From Fusobacterium sp. FSA-380-WT-3A (GTDB lineage: Bacteria; Fusobacteriota; Fusobacteriia; Fusobacteriales; Fusobacteriaceae): a DNA stretch of 41,655 nucleotides. Under the pieces are notes generated by a model. It searched no databases and was not told the origin of the DNA. It saw nothing but the letters and a program-made list of their open reading frames with translations. A program made the translations under genes and the position numbers. The stretch lies in assembly GCF_012843705.1 (NCBI RefSeq), contig NZ_JABAFQ010000016.1, positions 1 through 41,655 on the forward strand, written 5' to 3'. Each line of letters begins with the position of its first letter. Within the stretch, counting starts at the first letter, position 1. This document shows positions 16,233 to 25,214 of the stretch, piece after piece.

Positions 16233-16851
16233 AATAGCACCATCTATTTTGTCAGCAGACTTTAGTAGATTAGGTGAAGAAGTTATTAGCATAGATAAAG
16301 CTGGAGCTGATTGGATTCATATAGATGTAATGGATGGTATTTTTGTACCAAATATCACTTTTGGACCTCCTGTAATAAAAGCTATAAGAAACAAAACTAA
16401 ATTATTATTTGATGTTCATTTAATGATAACACAACCAGAAAGATATATTGAAGCTTTTGTAAAAGCTGGAGCTGATTTAATAGTAGTTCATGCTGAATCT
16501 ACAATACATTTACACAGAGTTATCCAACAAATAAAATCTTATGGAATTAAAGCTGGAATTTCCTTAAATCCATCTACATCTCCTGAAGTTTTAAGATATA
16601 TCATAAATGATATAGACTTAGTTTTGGTCATGAGTGTAAATCCAGGATTTGGAGGACAAAGTTTTATAGAAAGTTCGGTTGAAAAAATAAAAGAAATTAG
16701 AAAAATGAGTGAAACTGTTGATATTGAAGTTGATGGTGGAATAAATGATAAAACTATAAAAAAATGTATTGAAGCAGGGGCTAATATTTTTGTAGCTGGT
16801 TCTTATGTTTTTGGTGGAAATTATGAAGAAAGAATTAAAAGTTTAAAATAG
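16219..16851 (+). CDS. rpe: Ribulose-phosphate 3-epimerase
   Basis: Interconverts ribulose 5-phosphate and xylulose 5-phosphate in the pentose phosphate pathway. The 210-residue TIM barrel shows [16 protein letters not shown], the metal-binding [30 protein letters not shown] and VDGGIN with the phosphate-binding AGSYVFGG. These include the conserved histidines and aspartates of the divalent-metal site. The gene overlaps the end of rsgA by 14 bases, and rsgA-rpe is a widely conserved pair. Confidence 0.97.
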   Translation: MKDIKIAPSILSADFSRLGEEVISIDKAGADWIHIDVMDGIFVPNITFGPPVIKAIRNKTKLLFDVHLMITQPERYIEAFVKAGADLIVVHAESTIHLHRVIQQIKSYGIKAGISLNPSTSPEVLRYIINDIDLVLVMSVNPGFGGQSFIESSVEKIKEIRKMSETVDIEVDGGINDKTIKKCIEAGANIFVAGSYVFGGNYEERIKSLK

Positions 16852-16860
16852 GGAGGGAAA

Positions 16861-17538
16861 ATGGCTAAATATATTGAAGAATTAAATGATATTTTTGAAA
16901 AATTTTATAAGCTTTTTTATGAATCAGAAGACATGGCATTAAAAAATGGAATAAAATGTCTTACTCATACTGAACTTCACATAATAGAGGCTATAGGTGA
17001 AGATTCTCTTACTATGAATGAACTTGCTGATAGACTGGCTATAACTATGGGAACTGCAACTGTTGCTATTACAAAATTAGGAGAAAAAGGATTTGTTTCA
17101 AGAGTTCGTTCTAACACAGATAGAAGAAAAGTTTATGTTTCTTTATCTAAAAAAGGGATGCAAGCTTTAAATTATCACAATAATTATCACAAAACTATAG
17201 TTTCTTCTATAATTGAAAAACTAGATGAAGATGAAGTAAAAGTTTTCTTAGGAACTTTTAAAAAACTTCTTAAAAGTTTAAAAAATAAATCTGAATTATT
17301 AAAACCTTTGCCTATAACAGATTTTCCTATAAATACTAAAGTTTCTGTTGTTGAAATAAAAGGAACTCCTATTATTCAAGATTATTTTATGGACAGAGGA
17401 GTTGGACATTATTGTACATTAGAAGTTTTAGAGGGAAAAGATTCTAATAATGTAGCTCTTAAGAAAGATGACGGAACTATCTTAGAAGTTAATATATTAG
17501 ATGCTAAAAATATTATTGTTGTTAAGGTAGAAGATTAA
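16861..17538 (+). CDS. MarR-family regulator fused to a FeoA/SH3-like domain
   Basis: A 225-residue transcription factor. Residues 1-145 are a MarR winged helix: recognition segment SLTMNELADRLAITMGTATVAITKLGEKGFV and the wing with the DRR signature (RSNTDRRKVYVSLSKKG, about 83-99). Residues 150-225 resemble a FeoA-like SH3 domain (ITDFPINTKVSVVEIKG, then MDRGVGHYCTLEVLE and AKNIIVVKVED). Such domains follow the helix-turn-helix in metal-dependent DtxR/MntR proteins, so this may be a metal- or ligand-sensing MarR variant; that is inference. AGGGAGG precedes the ATG, 9 bases after rpe, and its stop overlaps the rqcH start (TAATG). The regulated genes are unknown. Confidence 0.85.
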   Translation: MAKYIEELNDIFEKFYKLFYESEDMALKNGIKCLTHTELHIIEAIGEDSLTMNELADRLAITMGTATVAITKLGEKGFVSRVRSNTDRRKVYVSLSKKGMQALNYHNNYHKTIVSSIIEKLDEDEVKVFLGTFKKLLKSLKNKSELLKPLPITDFPINTKVSVVEIKGTPIIQDYFMDRGVGHYCTLEVLEGKDSNNVALKKDDGTILEVNILDAKNIIVVKVED

Positions 17539-19163
17539 TGTTTTATTTAGATGGAATATCTCTTTCTAAAATAAAAATAGAGCTAGAAGAAAATTTAACA
17601 AGTAAAAAAATTGGGAAGATTTTTCAAAATTCTTCCCTTTCTTTAACATTACACTTTGGAAAAAAAGCTCTATTTTTTTCTTGTAATCCGTCATTACCTA
17701 TTTGTTATATAAATGAAGACAAAGAAGAAAATTTTTTAGAAGAAAACTCTAGTTTTTTATTATTAATTAGAAAATATTTAATAAATTCAGCTCTAATTAA
17801 AATTGAACAACTAGGATTTGATAGAATATTAAAATTCTCATTTTCAAAAATAAATGAACTTGGAGAAATACAAAATAATTTCTTATATTTTGAAATAATG
17901 GGTAAATATTCTAATGTAATTTTAACTGATAAAGATAATAAGATAATCTCTGTATTAAAGAAAAAATCTTTGGAAGAAAATTCTCTAAGAACTCTATTTA
18001 ATGGAGAAGTTTACACACAACCTATTGTAACGAAAAAAATAAATCCTCTTTATATAACTGAAAAAGAATTTGAAAAATACTTAGAAGAAAATAATATTGT
18101 TGAAAATATTGAAGGAATTGGAAAATTATTAAAAAATCAAATAAATTCTTTTGAAGATTTAACTAAATTTTTAAAGGATAATATTTCTCCTAAAATATAT
18201 TTCAAAAACGATACTCCTATTTTAGCCACTGTATTAAATATTATTCCAAAAGATTTTGATAAGGAAATTCCATTTTCTACATATGTTGAAATGATTAATA
18301 ATTATATAAAATTAAAATCATTATCAAACTCTTTTACTTTATTAAAAAATAGATTATTTTCTGTATTGGATAAAGAGGAAAAAAAATCTTTAAAAATATT
18401 AAAAAATATTAAAAAAGATATTGAAATAATGAAAGAACATGAAAAATATAAAAATTTAGGGGATATTTTAGCTTCTGTATTATATTCTATAAAAAAAGGA
18501 GATACAAAAGTAAAAGCCTATGATTTCTACAATAATTGTGAAATTACTATTGACATAGACCCCTTACTTTCTCCTCAATCAAATCTTTCTAAAATTTATA
18601 AAAAATCTTCTAAAATGAAAAGAGGTTTAGAAATCTCAAAAGAAAGATTAGTTGAATTTTCAAATAAGTTAACATATATTGATAGTGTTAGAACTTTTAT
18701 AGAAAAAAGTAAAAATATTGAAGAATTAAAAAATATTGAAAAAGAATTGATAGAAGAAAAATATATTATTGAGAAAAATAATAAAAAAAATAAAAAGAAA
18801 ACTATTGAAGTTCCTTATGGTACTATTAATTTAGATAATAAAATTTTATATTTTGGAAGAAATAATAAGGAAAATGATTATTTAACTTTTAAATTTGCTA
18901 GAAAAGATGATATGTGGTTTCATATAAAAGATATGCCTGGTTCTCATTTTATAGTAAAAAAAGAAGATTTTGTCAATGATGAAGAGTTTATAAAAAAAGT
19001 TGCTGAATATTCAGCTTATTATTCAAAAGCTAATAGTGGAGAAAAAGTAGTAGTTGATTATACTGAAAAGAAAAATCTAAATAAACCTAAGGGTGCTCCA
19101 TTAGGTTTTGTAACTTATAATATTTGGGATTCTATAACAGTAATTACTCCAGAAAAAATTTAA
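17538..19163 (+). CDS. rqcH: Ribosome quality-control factor RqcH (NFACT protein)
   Basis: RqcH, the bacterial relative of NEMF/Rqc2, binds the tRNA-blocked large subunit after ribosome rescue and adds alanine tails to stalled peptides. The 541-residue protein has an NFACT-N domain (about 1-200) with a DR pair (D95-R96) at the position important for tail synthesis, a central helix-hairpin-helix and coiled-coil part (about 200-420), and an NFACT-R domain with RKDDMWFHIKDMPGSH. Older annotations call this family fibronectin-binding protein. The start overlaps the MarR gene by 1 base. Its partner in rescue, smpB, is in the same window (tmRNA itself is not). The stop codon lies in the terminator stem. 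Confidence 0.93.
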   Translation: MFYLDGISLSKIKIELEENLTSKKIGKIFQNSSLSLTLHFGKKALFFSCNPSLPICYINEDKEENFLEENSSFLLLIRKYLINSALIKIEQLGFDRILKFSFSKINELGEIQNNFLYFEIMGKYSNVILTDKDNKIISVLKKKSLEENSLRTLFNGEVYTQPIVTKKINPLYITEKEFEKYLEENNIVENIEGIGKLLKNQINSFEDLTKFLKDNISPKIYFKNDTPILATVLNIIPKDFDKEIPFSTYVEMINNYIKLKSLSNSFTLLKNRLFSVLDKEEKKSLKILKNIKKDIEIMKEHEKYKNLGDILASVLYSIKKGDTKVKAYDFYNNCEITIDIDPLLSPQSNLSKIYKKSSKMKRGLEISKERLVEFSNKLTYIDSVRTFIEKSKNIEELKNIEKELIEEKYIIEKNNKKNKKKTIEVPYGTINLDNKILYFGRNNKENDYLTFKFARKDDMWFHIKDMPGSHFIVKKEDFVNDEEFIKKVAEYSAYYSKANSGEKVVVDYTEKKNLNKPKGAPLGFVTYNIWDSITVITPEKI

Positions 19164-19182
19164 GGTGGGATAAACCCACCTT
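19162..19182. terminator. Bidirectional intrinsic terminator
   Basis: The stem is AAGGTGGG/CCCACCTT with loop ATAAA, followed by ATTTTTT on the plus strand. It separates rqcH from the convergent deoD. Confidence 0.88.
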
Positions 19183-19187
19183 ATTTT

Positions 19188-19901
19188 TTAATCACAAAAT
19201 GTTTCCAAAGCTATTTTCATCATATTTGTAAAAGATAATTGTCTTTCTTCTGCTGTTGTAGCTTTTTTTGAAGTAAAACTATCTGATATTGTTAAAAGAC
19301 AGGCAGCTTTTTTTCCTAAAACTTTTGCATTATGGAAAAGAGCAAAACTCTCCATCTCTACAGCTTCACAACCTTTATCTTCAAATATTTTTTTATAATA
19401 TCCCTCTTCAGCATCTCTATAAAAAACATCACTAGAATGAATTTTTGATAAATGAATAGGAATATTTAATTTTTTAGCTGTTTCTTTTATTTTATTATTT
19501 AATTCTTCATCTGGATAAGTTTCATCTTTTTCATATCCATTTTGAGTTTTAGCAAAAGAAGATTCACTCCAAGCACTTTCTACCAATACAATATCAAAAA
19601 TATTTAATGTATCTACATAAGCTCCAGCTGAACCAATTCTTAAAATATTTTCAACACCATATTGAGAAAAAAGTTCATAAGAGTATATTCCTATTGATGG
19701 CATTCCCATTCCAGAGCCCATAACAGTAATATCCTTTCCTTTATATTTTCCTGTATAAGCAAACATATTTCTAACTGAATTTACTAATTTTACATCTTCC
19801 AAAAAAGTTTCAGCTATAAATTTAGCTCTTAAAGGGTCTCCAGGCATTAAAACATTTTTTGTAATTTCTCCAACATTAGCACTATTATGTGGTGTACTCA
19901 T
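19188..19901 (-). CDS. deoD: Purine-nucleoside phosphorylase, DeoD type
   Basis: Cleaves purine (deoxy)nucleosides with phosphate into base and (deoxy)ribose 1-phosphate. The 237-residue hexameric-type enzyme shows MPGDPLRAK, GSGMGMPS, the phosphate-binding LRIGSAGA, VEMESFALF, and the catalytic aspartate in TISDSF. It starts with the typical TPHNSA motif (histidine contacts the neighbouring active site). AAGGAGG precedes the ATG. It is the last gene of udp-cdd-deoD, 9 bases after cdd. The freed bases can be used by Hpt, encoded elsewhere in the window. Confidence 0.97.
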   Translation of the reverse strand: MSTPHNSANVGEITKNVLMPGDPLRAKFIAETFLEDVKLVNSVRNMFAYTGKYKGKDITVMGSGMGMPSIGIYSYELFSQYGVENILRIGSAGAYVDTLNIFDIVLVESAWSESSFAKTQNGYEKDETYPDEELNNKIKETAKKLNIPIHLSKIHSSDVFYRDAEEGYYKKIFEDKGCEAVEMESFALFHNAKVLGKKAACLLTISDSFTSKKATTAEERQLSFTNMMKIALETFCD

Positions 19902-19910
19902 ATATCCTCC

Positions 19911-20309
19911 TTATAAACTTTCATCTGTAAATGAAAAAGGTAATAATTCTTCGATATTTGTTATTTTTAATTTGTCTTCAGTAACTAATACTATAGGAGT
20001 ATCTTTTTCTAATAATTCAACCATAACTTGTCTACAGGCTCCACAAGGAGTTATTAAATTTTTTCCACTTCCTACAATACAAATTGACTCTATATCTTTT
20101 TTTCTATATCCCATAGAATAAGCTTGAAATATAGCATTTCTTTCGGCACAATTTGTTAAACCATAAGAGGCATTTTCTACATTAGCTCCTAAAAAATATT
20201 TATTATCTTTTGTTTTTACACAAGCTCCCACAAAAAAATTTGAATATGGAGCATAGGCATTTTTTTGAACTTCATAAGCTTTTTCTATAATATCCCTATA
20301 TTTTTCCAT
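19911..20309 (-). CDS. cdd: Cytidine deaminase
   Basis: Deaminates cytidine and deoxycytidine to uridine and deoxyuridine, feeding the uridine phosphorylase encoded just upstream. The 132-residue length is that of the small tetrameric class. The zinc site uses three cysteines: C in NCAERNAIFQA (with the catalytic glutamate) and two in TPCGACRQVM. NAYAPYSNFFVGA near the start is typical of the substrate-binding region. The start has an AGGGG site. Spacing of 8-9 bases on both sides shows that it is co-transcribed with udp and deoD. Confidence 0.97.
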   Translation of the reverse strand: MEKYRDIIEKAYEVQKNAYAPYSNFFVGACVKTKDNKYFLGANVENASYGLTNCAERNAIFQAYSMGYRKKDIESICIVGSGKNLITPCGACRQVMVELLEKDTPIVLVTEDKLKITNIEELLPFSFTDESL

Positions 20310-20317
20310 ATAAACCC

Positions 20318-21091
20318 CTATTTCTTTTTATCTTCTTTTATTAAATTTCTTATAGCTTCTATAGTAATTTTTACAACTTCATCTGTGTCATGAACAACTG
20401 GATTATCAAGTCCTAATTTTTCTCTTTCTTGATTTGCCATAACTAAAAAAGAAGCTCCCACTCTAACTTTTCTATAACTTCCTACTATAAAAAGAGAAGC
20501 TGATTCCATTTCAGAAGCAAGGCAACCTAATCTTATCCAAGCTTCCCATTTATTATTTAATTCATAACTTACTGGTTTTATATCTGGACTATGTTGGCCA
20601 TAAAAAGAATCTTTAGATTGTATAACTCCCACATGATATTTTTTTCCTAAAGTTTCTGAAGCTTTTATTAGAGAATTAACTATATCTATATTAGCTACTG
20701 CTGGAAATTCTATTGGGGCATATTCTCTAGTTGTTCCCTCCATACGAATAGAGGCTGTAGCAATAACTATATCTCCTCCTACTATTTCTTTTTGCATTCC
20801 TCCACAAGTTCCAACTCTTAAAAAAGTATCGGCTCCACAATTTACTAGTTCCTCCAAAGCTATAGAAGCTGATGGTCCACCAATTCCTGTAGAAGTTACA
20901 CTTACTTTTTCTCCATCTAAATATCCTGTGTATGTTACAAATTCTCTTACATCTGCTATTAATTTTGGATTATCTAAATATTTTGCAATTTTTTCACATC
21001 TTTTTGGGTCCCCTGGTAAAATTACATATTTACCAACATCTCCCTCTTTTAATCCTATATGATATTGTAATCCATTTTCAGAATATTTCAT
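20318..21091 (-). CDS. udp: Uridine phosphorylase
   Basis: Splits uridine with phosphate into uracil and ribose 1-phosphate. The protein shows [29 protein letters not shown], the phosphate site FLRVGTCGG and [10 protein letters not shown], all typical of the NP-1 nucleoside phosphorylase fold. The ATG at 21091 (257 residues) was chosen over an in-frame GTG three codons upstream (21100) because that GTG lies inside the ribosome site AAGAGGTGA. It is the first gene of udp-cdd-deoD. The upstream 80 bases after the smpB terminator must hold the promoter, but I cannot place it with confidence. Confidence 0.95.
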   Translation of the reverse strand: MKYSENGLQYHIGLKEGDVGKYVILPGDPKRCEKIAKYLDNPKLIADVREFVTYTGYLDGEKVSVTSTGIGGPSASIALEELVNCGADTFLRVGTCGGMQKEIVGGDIVIATASIRMEGTTREYAPIEFPAVANIDIVNSLIKASETLGKKYHVGVIQSKDSFYGQHSPDIKPVSYELNNKWEAWIRLGCLASEMESASLFIVGSYRKVRVGASFLVMANQEREKLGLDNPVVHDTDEVVKITIEAIRNLIKEDKKK

Positions 21092-21171
21092 ATAATTCAC
21101 CTCTTTTTTATAGGAAATTTTCTTTGTTTATATTTATTTGACGAAAAAAAATAAAAAAAAGATAATATAAA

Positions 21172-21211
21172 AAGAGGCTATTGTAAATATTATAAAATAC
21201 AATAACCTCTT
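21172..21211 (-). terminator. Intrinsic terminator after smpB
   Basis: The stem is AAGAGG/CCTCTT, then one mismatch, then TATTGTA/TACAATA, with a 12-base AT-rich loop and a U-rich tail on the minus strand. It lies 6 bases beyond the smpB stop. Confidence 0.8.
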
Positions 21212-21217
21212 AAAAAA

Positions 21218-21661
21218 TTAATATCTTTCTTTCATTGCTCTATCAATATCTCTTTTTTGGTCTTTTTTAGCTATACTTTCTCTTTTATCGTAAGTTTTCT
21301 TTCCTCTAGCAAGAGCAATATCTACTTTTACATATCCTTTTGAAAGATGTACATTCAATGGAACAATAGTATAACCTTTTTGACTTACTTTTTCATGTAA
21401 TTTTTTTATCTCTTTTTTATGAAGAAGTAATTTTCTTACTCTTTTTTCTTCAGGATTATATACACTTCCATATTCCCAAGGAACAATAGACATTCCCATT
21501 ATAAAAACTTCTCCATTAATAATTCTTACAAAAGATTCTTTTATACTAACTTTTCCAGCCTTAGCTGATTTTACCTCACTACCTACTAATTCAATACCAG
21601 CCTCTATTTTATCTTCTACAAAATAATCAAAATAGGCTTTTTTATTATTTGCAAGTATCAT
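21218..21661 (-). CDS. smpB: SsrA-binding protein SmpB
   Basis: Binds tmRNA (ssrA) and carries it to stalled ribosomes for trans-translation. The 147-residue beta-barrel protein shows ANNKKAYFDYFVEDKIEAGIEL, GSEVKSAKAGKVSIKESF, and the C-terminal KGYVKVDIALARGKKTYDKRE followed by the basic tail with DIDRAMKERY, which reaches into the mRNA channel. It lies 10 bases after rnr, a conserved pairing since RNase R degrades the mRNAs released by trans-translation. No tmRNA gene is visible in the window. Confidence 0.97.
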   Translation of the reverse strand: MILANNKKAYFDYFVEDKIEAGIELVGSEVKSAKAGKVSIKESFVRIINGEVFIMGMSIVPWEYGSVYNPEEKRVRKLLLHKKEIKKLHEKVSQKGYTIVPLNVHLSKGYVKVDIALARGKKTYDKRESIAKKDQKRDIDRAMKERY

Positions 21662-21671
21662 TTTTCACCTC

Positions 21672-23804
21672 TTATTTTCTTTTTACAGAAAAATTTTCTT
21701 CATTATATGGAGCTACTTCTATCTCCAATTCTCCCATATCAACTCTTACAATTATAACTTCTAATTTATCTCCTAAATTATATTTATTTCCTGTATCTGT
21801 ATCTACCATAACATAATTTTTTTCATCAAATTCATAATAATGAGGAGAATTTGTAACATCCCACATACATTCTACTAATTCCTCTGTTTCTATAAATACT
21901 TTTCTATTACTTATTCCTATAATAGTTCCCTTAAATACATCACCTATTTTATCAAGCATGTATTCTACTATTTTTATTTTTTTACTTTCATCTTCTACTT
22001 TCATCGCATCTCTTTCTGTTTTAGAAATAGCTGTACAAATAGTTGGAAGATTTTTTTCTAATTTTTCAAGATATTTTTTCTTAGGATATCCAAATAAAGT
22101 TTCTCCCAAAATTCTGTGAATCATTAAATCTGCATATCTTCTAATAGGTGATGTAAAATGTGTATAATAACTTGAAGCTAATCCAAAGTGTCCAATATTT
22201 TCTGGTGTATATCTAGCTTGTTTTAAAGCCATCAATATCATTTTATGAACTATCATACTTATTCCTTTAGCTTGAGAATCTTCAATTATAGATTGAAACT
22301 TCTTAGGATGTACTCCCTCAGACCCAAACATAACTTTATAACCAAATTTTCCTAAAACATCATTTAACCCATGTATTCTTTCTCCATCTGGTTTCTCATG
22401 GGTTCTATAAATACTTGGTACTTCTAACCAAAATAATTTTTCCGCAACAGCTTCATTTGCTTCTATCATAAAATCTTCTATAATTTTTTCAGCTTCCCCT
22501 CTATCTCTTTTTTCTAAATGGTCAACTGTTAAATTATCTTTTAATATTACTTTTATTTCTGGTAAATCAAAATCTATACTTCCTCTATTATATTTTATAT
22601 TTCTTATAATTTTAGAAAGTTCTAACATCATAAACAACATATCTTTTATAGAGGCATATTTTTTACAAAGTTCCTCATCATTTTCTAAAATTTTATTTAC
22701 ATCTGTATAAGTCATACGATAAGCTGTTCTAATAACTGATTTATAAGTTTGAACATCTTTTACTTTTCCTAAAGAATCAATTTCAAGTTCACAAGTAAAA
22801 GTTAGTTTATCTTCATTAGGATTTAATGAACAAATTCCATTTGAAAGTTCACGAGGAAGCATTGGTAAAACTCTATCTACTAAATAAACTGAGTTCCCTC
22901 TTCTCAAAGCTTCTTTATCCATAGCTGAACCTTCTTTTACATAATAACTTACATCAGCTATACTAACAATTAATCTATAATTTCCATTTTCTTTTTTCTC
23001 TACATATACAGCATCATCTAAATCTTTAGCATCAGCACCATCTATAGTGATTATTGATAAATTTCTTAAATCTTTTCTTGTAGCTATTTCATCTTTGTGT
23101 ATCTCTTGAGGAACAGCTCTAGCCTCTCTCATAACTTCTTCTGGAAAATCTTCTTTCAAATTTTCTCTTTTTAGTAAAGCTTCCATCATAACTTTACTAT
23201 CTAAAGGATTTCCTAAAGCTTCTATTATTTTTCCCTCTGGCTTTCTTTCTCTATCTCCAAAGAAATCTATCTTAACAACAACTAACTCTCCATCTCTAGC
23301 CATACCTAAAAATCTTTTAGGAATATATATATCTTTACCAAAAGAGTGAGTAGGAGTTACAAAACCAAAACCTTTTTGTTTTTGTAAAATTCCAATAACT
23401 GTGTCATTAGTTCTTTTTATAATTTTATAAACTTCCCCCTCTTTTTTCTCAGTTCTAACACTATCTTTGGTAATTTTTACCAAAACTATATCTCCATTTA
23501 ATGCTCCATTAAATCCAGATTTTGGTATGAAAATCCCCTCTTTTTCAGTATCAACAAAGGCAAATTTATTTCTTATAACACTAAATTCTCCACAAACCAT
23601 TCCTATATTTTCAGGAATATTATATTTTCCTTTATTATTTTTTACAAGCTCTCCTAACTCTATCCAAGAGTCTAATATCTCTTTATTTCTTTTTTTCATT
23701 TTTGAGGACCAAGATAAAAGTTTATATATTTCATCTATTCCTATGGATTTTTTATTTTCAGTCAAATGTTTTTTTAGTATTTCTAAATCTTTTTTTATAT
23801 CCAT
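21672..23804 (-). CDS. rnr: Ribonuclease R
   Basis: A 3'-5' processive exoribonuclease that degrades structured RNA. The 710-residue protein has an N-terminal winged-helix-like part, two cold-shock domains (about 60-230), the RNB catalytic domain with the aspartate motif TIDGADAKDLDDAVYVE, the downstream RYADLMIHR segment, and a C-terminal S1 domain (about 625-705: GDVFKGTIIGISNRKVFIE). There is no long basic tail of the E. coli type. AAGGAGG precedes the ATG. It follows yqeK by 20 bases and precedes smpB. Confidence 0.97.
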   Translation of the reverse strand: MDIKKDLEILKKHLTENKKSIGIDEIYKLLSWSSKMKKRNKEILDSWIELGELVKNNKGKYNIPENIGMVCGEFSVIRNKFAFVDTEKEGIFIPKSGFNGALNGDIVLVKITKDSVRTEKKEGEVYKIIKRTNDTVIGILQKQKGFGFVTPTHSFGKDIYIPKRFLGMARDGELVVVKIDFFGDRERKPEGKIIEALGNPLDSKVMMEALLKRENLKEDFPEEVMREARAVPQEIHKDEIATRKDLRNLSIITIDGADAKDLDDAVYVEKKENGNYRLIVSIADVSYYVKEGSAMDKEALRRGNSVYLVDRVLPMLPRELSNGICSLNPNEDKLTFTCELEIDSLGKVKDVQTYKSVIRTAYRMTYTDVNKILENDEELCKKYASIKDMLFMMLELSKIIRNIKYNRGSIDFDLPEIKVILKDNLTVDHLEKRDRGEAEKIIEDFMIEANEAVAEKLFWLEVPSIYRTHEKPDGERIHGLNDVLGKFGYKVMFGSEGVHPKKFQSIIEDSQAKGISMIVHKMILMALKQARYTPENIGHFGLASSYYTHFTSPIRRYADLMIHRILGETLFGYPKKKYLEKLEKNLPTICTAISKTERDAMKVEDESKKIKIVEYMLDKIGDVFKGTIIGISNRKVFIETEELVECMWDVTNSPHYYEFDEKNYVMVDTDTGNKYNLGDKLEVIIVRVDMGELEIEVAPYNEENFSVKRK

Positions 23805-23824
23805 TTTTCCTCCTTATTTTATAA

Positions 23825-24382
23825 TCATTTTTTAGAAATCAAATCTTCTAATGTTTCTATAGTATTTTTATGAATAACTCCACCTTTTCCTTTTAAATAT
23901 TCTAATTTTCTTGAAATTTCCATAATAATACCATCATTTAAATTTCTAAAAGTCTCTTTTCTAATCTCATCTACATTTGGATAATCTCTTCCATATTCTA
24001 TGGCATCTCCAATATAAATAATTTTTTCAAGTAGTGACATATTCTTTCTTCCAATAGTATGATATTTTATACTATTTAAAATATCTTCATCTTCTATTCC
24101 AAACTCTTTTTTTACAACAACAGAAGCTGCTAATCCATGAAAAATCTCATTTAAATTTTCATATCCTTTAATTTCTTTCATATCTTTACAAATTTCTTTT
24201 AAAGTTTCTATATTTTCTTTTTTTAAATAATCATGTAAAATAGCAGCTATTCTAGTTTTTTTCTCATCACATCCATATTTTTTAGCAAGTTCTACACATA
24301 TTTTTTCAACACCTAGTGTATGTTCATATCTTTTAGGTGGTAATTTTTCTTTTACCATTTCTCTTAGATTATCTATATCCAT
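23825..24382 (-). CDS. yqeK: HD-domain phosphohydrolase, YqeK family (Ap4A hydrolase)
   Basis: A 185-residue HD-domain protein. The histidine in RYEHTLGVEKI, the HD pair in AAILHDYLKK, the later FHGLAA histidine, and the YqeK-like YHTIGRKNMSLLEKIIYIGDAIEYGR are visible. Members of this family hydrolyse diadenosine tetraphosphate symmetrically to two ADP. The usual partner nadD is not adjacent. An intrinsic terminator (24401-24421) sits just before its ribosome site, so expression from the upstream amidase/GerMN transcript must be by read-through. AAGGAGA precedes the ATG. Confidence 0.9.
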   Translation of the reverse strand: MDIDNLREMVKEKLPPKRYEHTLGVEKICVELAKKYGCDEKKTRIAAILHDYLKKENIETLKEICKDMKEIKGYENLNEIFHGLAASVVVKKEFGIEDEDILNSIKYHTIGRKNMSLLEKIIYIGDAIEYGRDYPNVDEIRKETFRNLNDGIIMEISRKLEYLKGKGGVIHKNTIETLEDLISKK

Positions 24383-24400
24383 ATTTTCTCCTTGATAAAA

Positions 24401-24421
24401 AAGGGAGTTTTTAGCTCCCTT
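24401..24421 (-). terminator. Intrinsic terminator between the GerMN gene and yqeK
   Basis: The stem is AAGGGAG/CTCCCTT with a 7-base loop and TTTTTT on the minus strand. It overlaps the stop codon of the GerMN gene and ends about 10 bases before the yqeK ribosome site, leaving no room for a promoter. Confidence 0.85.
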
Positions 24422-25205
24422 ATATATCTTTTCTATATTTGAATTTTCCTTTCAGATTAGAATATTTCACTTTATCAACATCTATTCCATTAATTAAAAT
24501 TTTTACTTCTTCAACAGAATCTAAATTAGTTAGAGTATTAACAAAAGAATAAATCAATAAAAGTTCTTCCTTTGGATTTTTTACATTTGAAAATATTTTT
24601 TCAGGTAAATCCAAATAAAGTGTACTATCTACTCTATAATAAAAAACTTCTGTTTTTTCATTTATATTAGGAATTAATTTTAAGTTTTTTAATTTTTCTA
24701 TATTTTTATATAAAGTTTCCTTTATAATATCATTTTCCATTATAGGCTTAACAGTTTCTATCTCTTCACTTACTAACTGTCCATTGTCAGGATAAAAAAC
24801 ATATAATTTTTGTTTCTCAACCACCTTCGTAATATCTTTTCTTTCAAAAACAGTCTTAGGAAGCCCCTCATTTAATGAATTAAAATATAAATATCCTGAT
24901 AAAAGAGTAATTCCCCACAAAATTCCAACTATTTTTATAGTCCCATTTTTTTCTTTAGAAAAGAATTTTTTTATATTTCCTAAAACTAATTCTACATATT
25001 CTTTTACTACTTCTTTTTTATTATTTTTCTCTTGTTTCTCTTTTTTTTCAAATTTATATTTTAAATTTTCTTTTTTGCTTTCTTCTGCTTTTTTATTATC
25101 CATCACTTCATCATATAATTTTATATTTTCATCTTGTCCTGAAAAAATTCTTAAATTTACTTCTTTTTCTTCGGTTTCTTTATCATTTTTTACAAATTTT
25201 ATCAT
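24420..25205 (-). CDS. Membrane-anchored GerMN-domain protein
   Basis: A 261-residue bitopic membrane protein. Residues 1-88 are a highly charged Lys/Glu-rich cytoplasmic region, 90-108 a membrane helix (IVGILWGITLLSGYLYF), and the rest is extracytoplasmic. The last third matches a GerMN domain (LYLDLPEKIFS, then KEELLLIYSFVNTLTNLDSVEEVKILINGI). GerMN was named from spore proteins, but nothing here suggests sporulation; a cell-wall role is inferred from the amidase encoded 9 bases upstream. The ATG at 25205 was preferred to an in-frame TTG one codon earlier because it is better spaced from AGGAGA. The long charged cytoplasmic arm is an unusual addition. Confidence 0.8.
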   Translation of the reverse strand: MIKFVKNDKETEEKEVNLRIFSGQDENIKLYDEVMDNKKAEESKKENLKYKFEKKEKQEKNNKKEVVKEYVELVLGNIKKFFSKEKNGTIKIVGILWGITLLSGYLYFNSLNEGLPKTVFERKDITKVVEKQKLYVFYPDNGQLVSEEIETVKPIMENDIIKETLYKNIEKLKNLKLIPNINEKTEVFYYRVDSTLYLDLPEKIFSNVKNPKEELLLIYSFVNTLTNLDSVEEVKILINGIDVDKVKYSNLKGKFKYRKDI

Positions 25206-25214
25206 CAAACTCTC

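Noticed and set aside
16861..17538. Simple MarR regulator with a disordered tail
   Set aside because: The tail has a regular beta pattern with the spacing and glycine positions of FeoA/SH3-like domains and is too long and ordered to be a tail.
17538..19163. Fibronectin-binding adhesin
   Set aside because: There is no signal peptide or surface anchor, and the NFACT-N and NFACT-R motifs identify RqcH, a cytoplasmic ribosome quality-control factor.
24420..25205. Sporulation gene, by GerMN similarity
   Set aside because: No other sporulation gene occurs in the window, and the context is peptidoglycan hydrolysis and RNA turnover.
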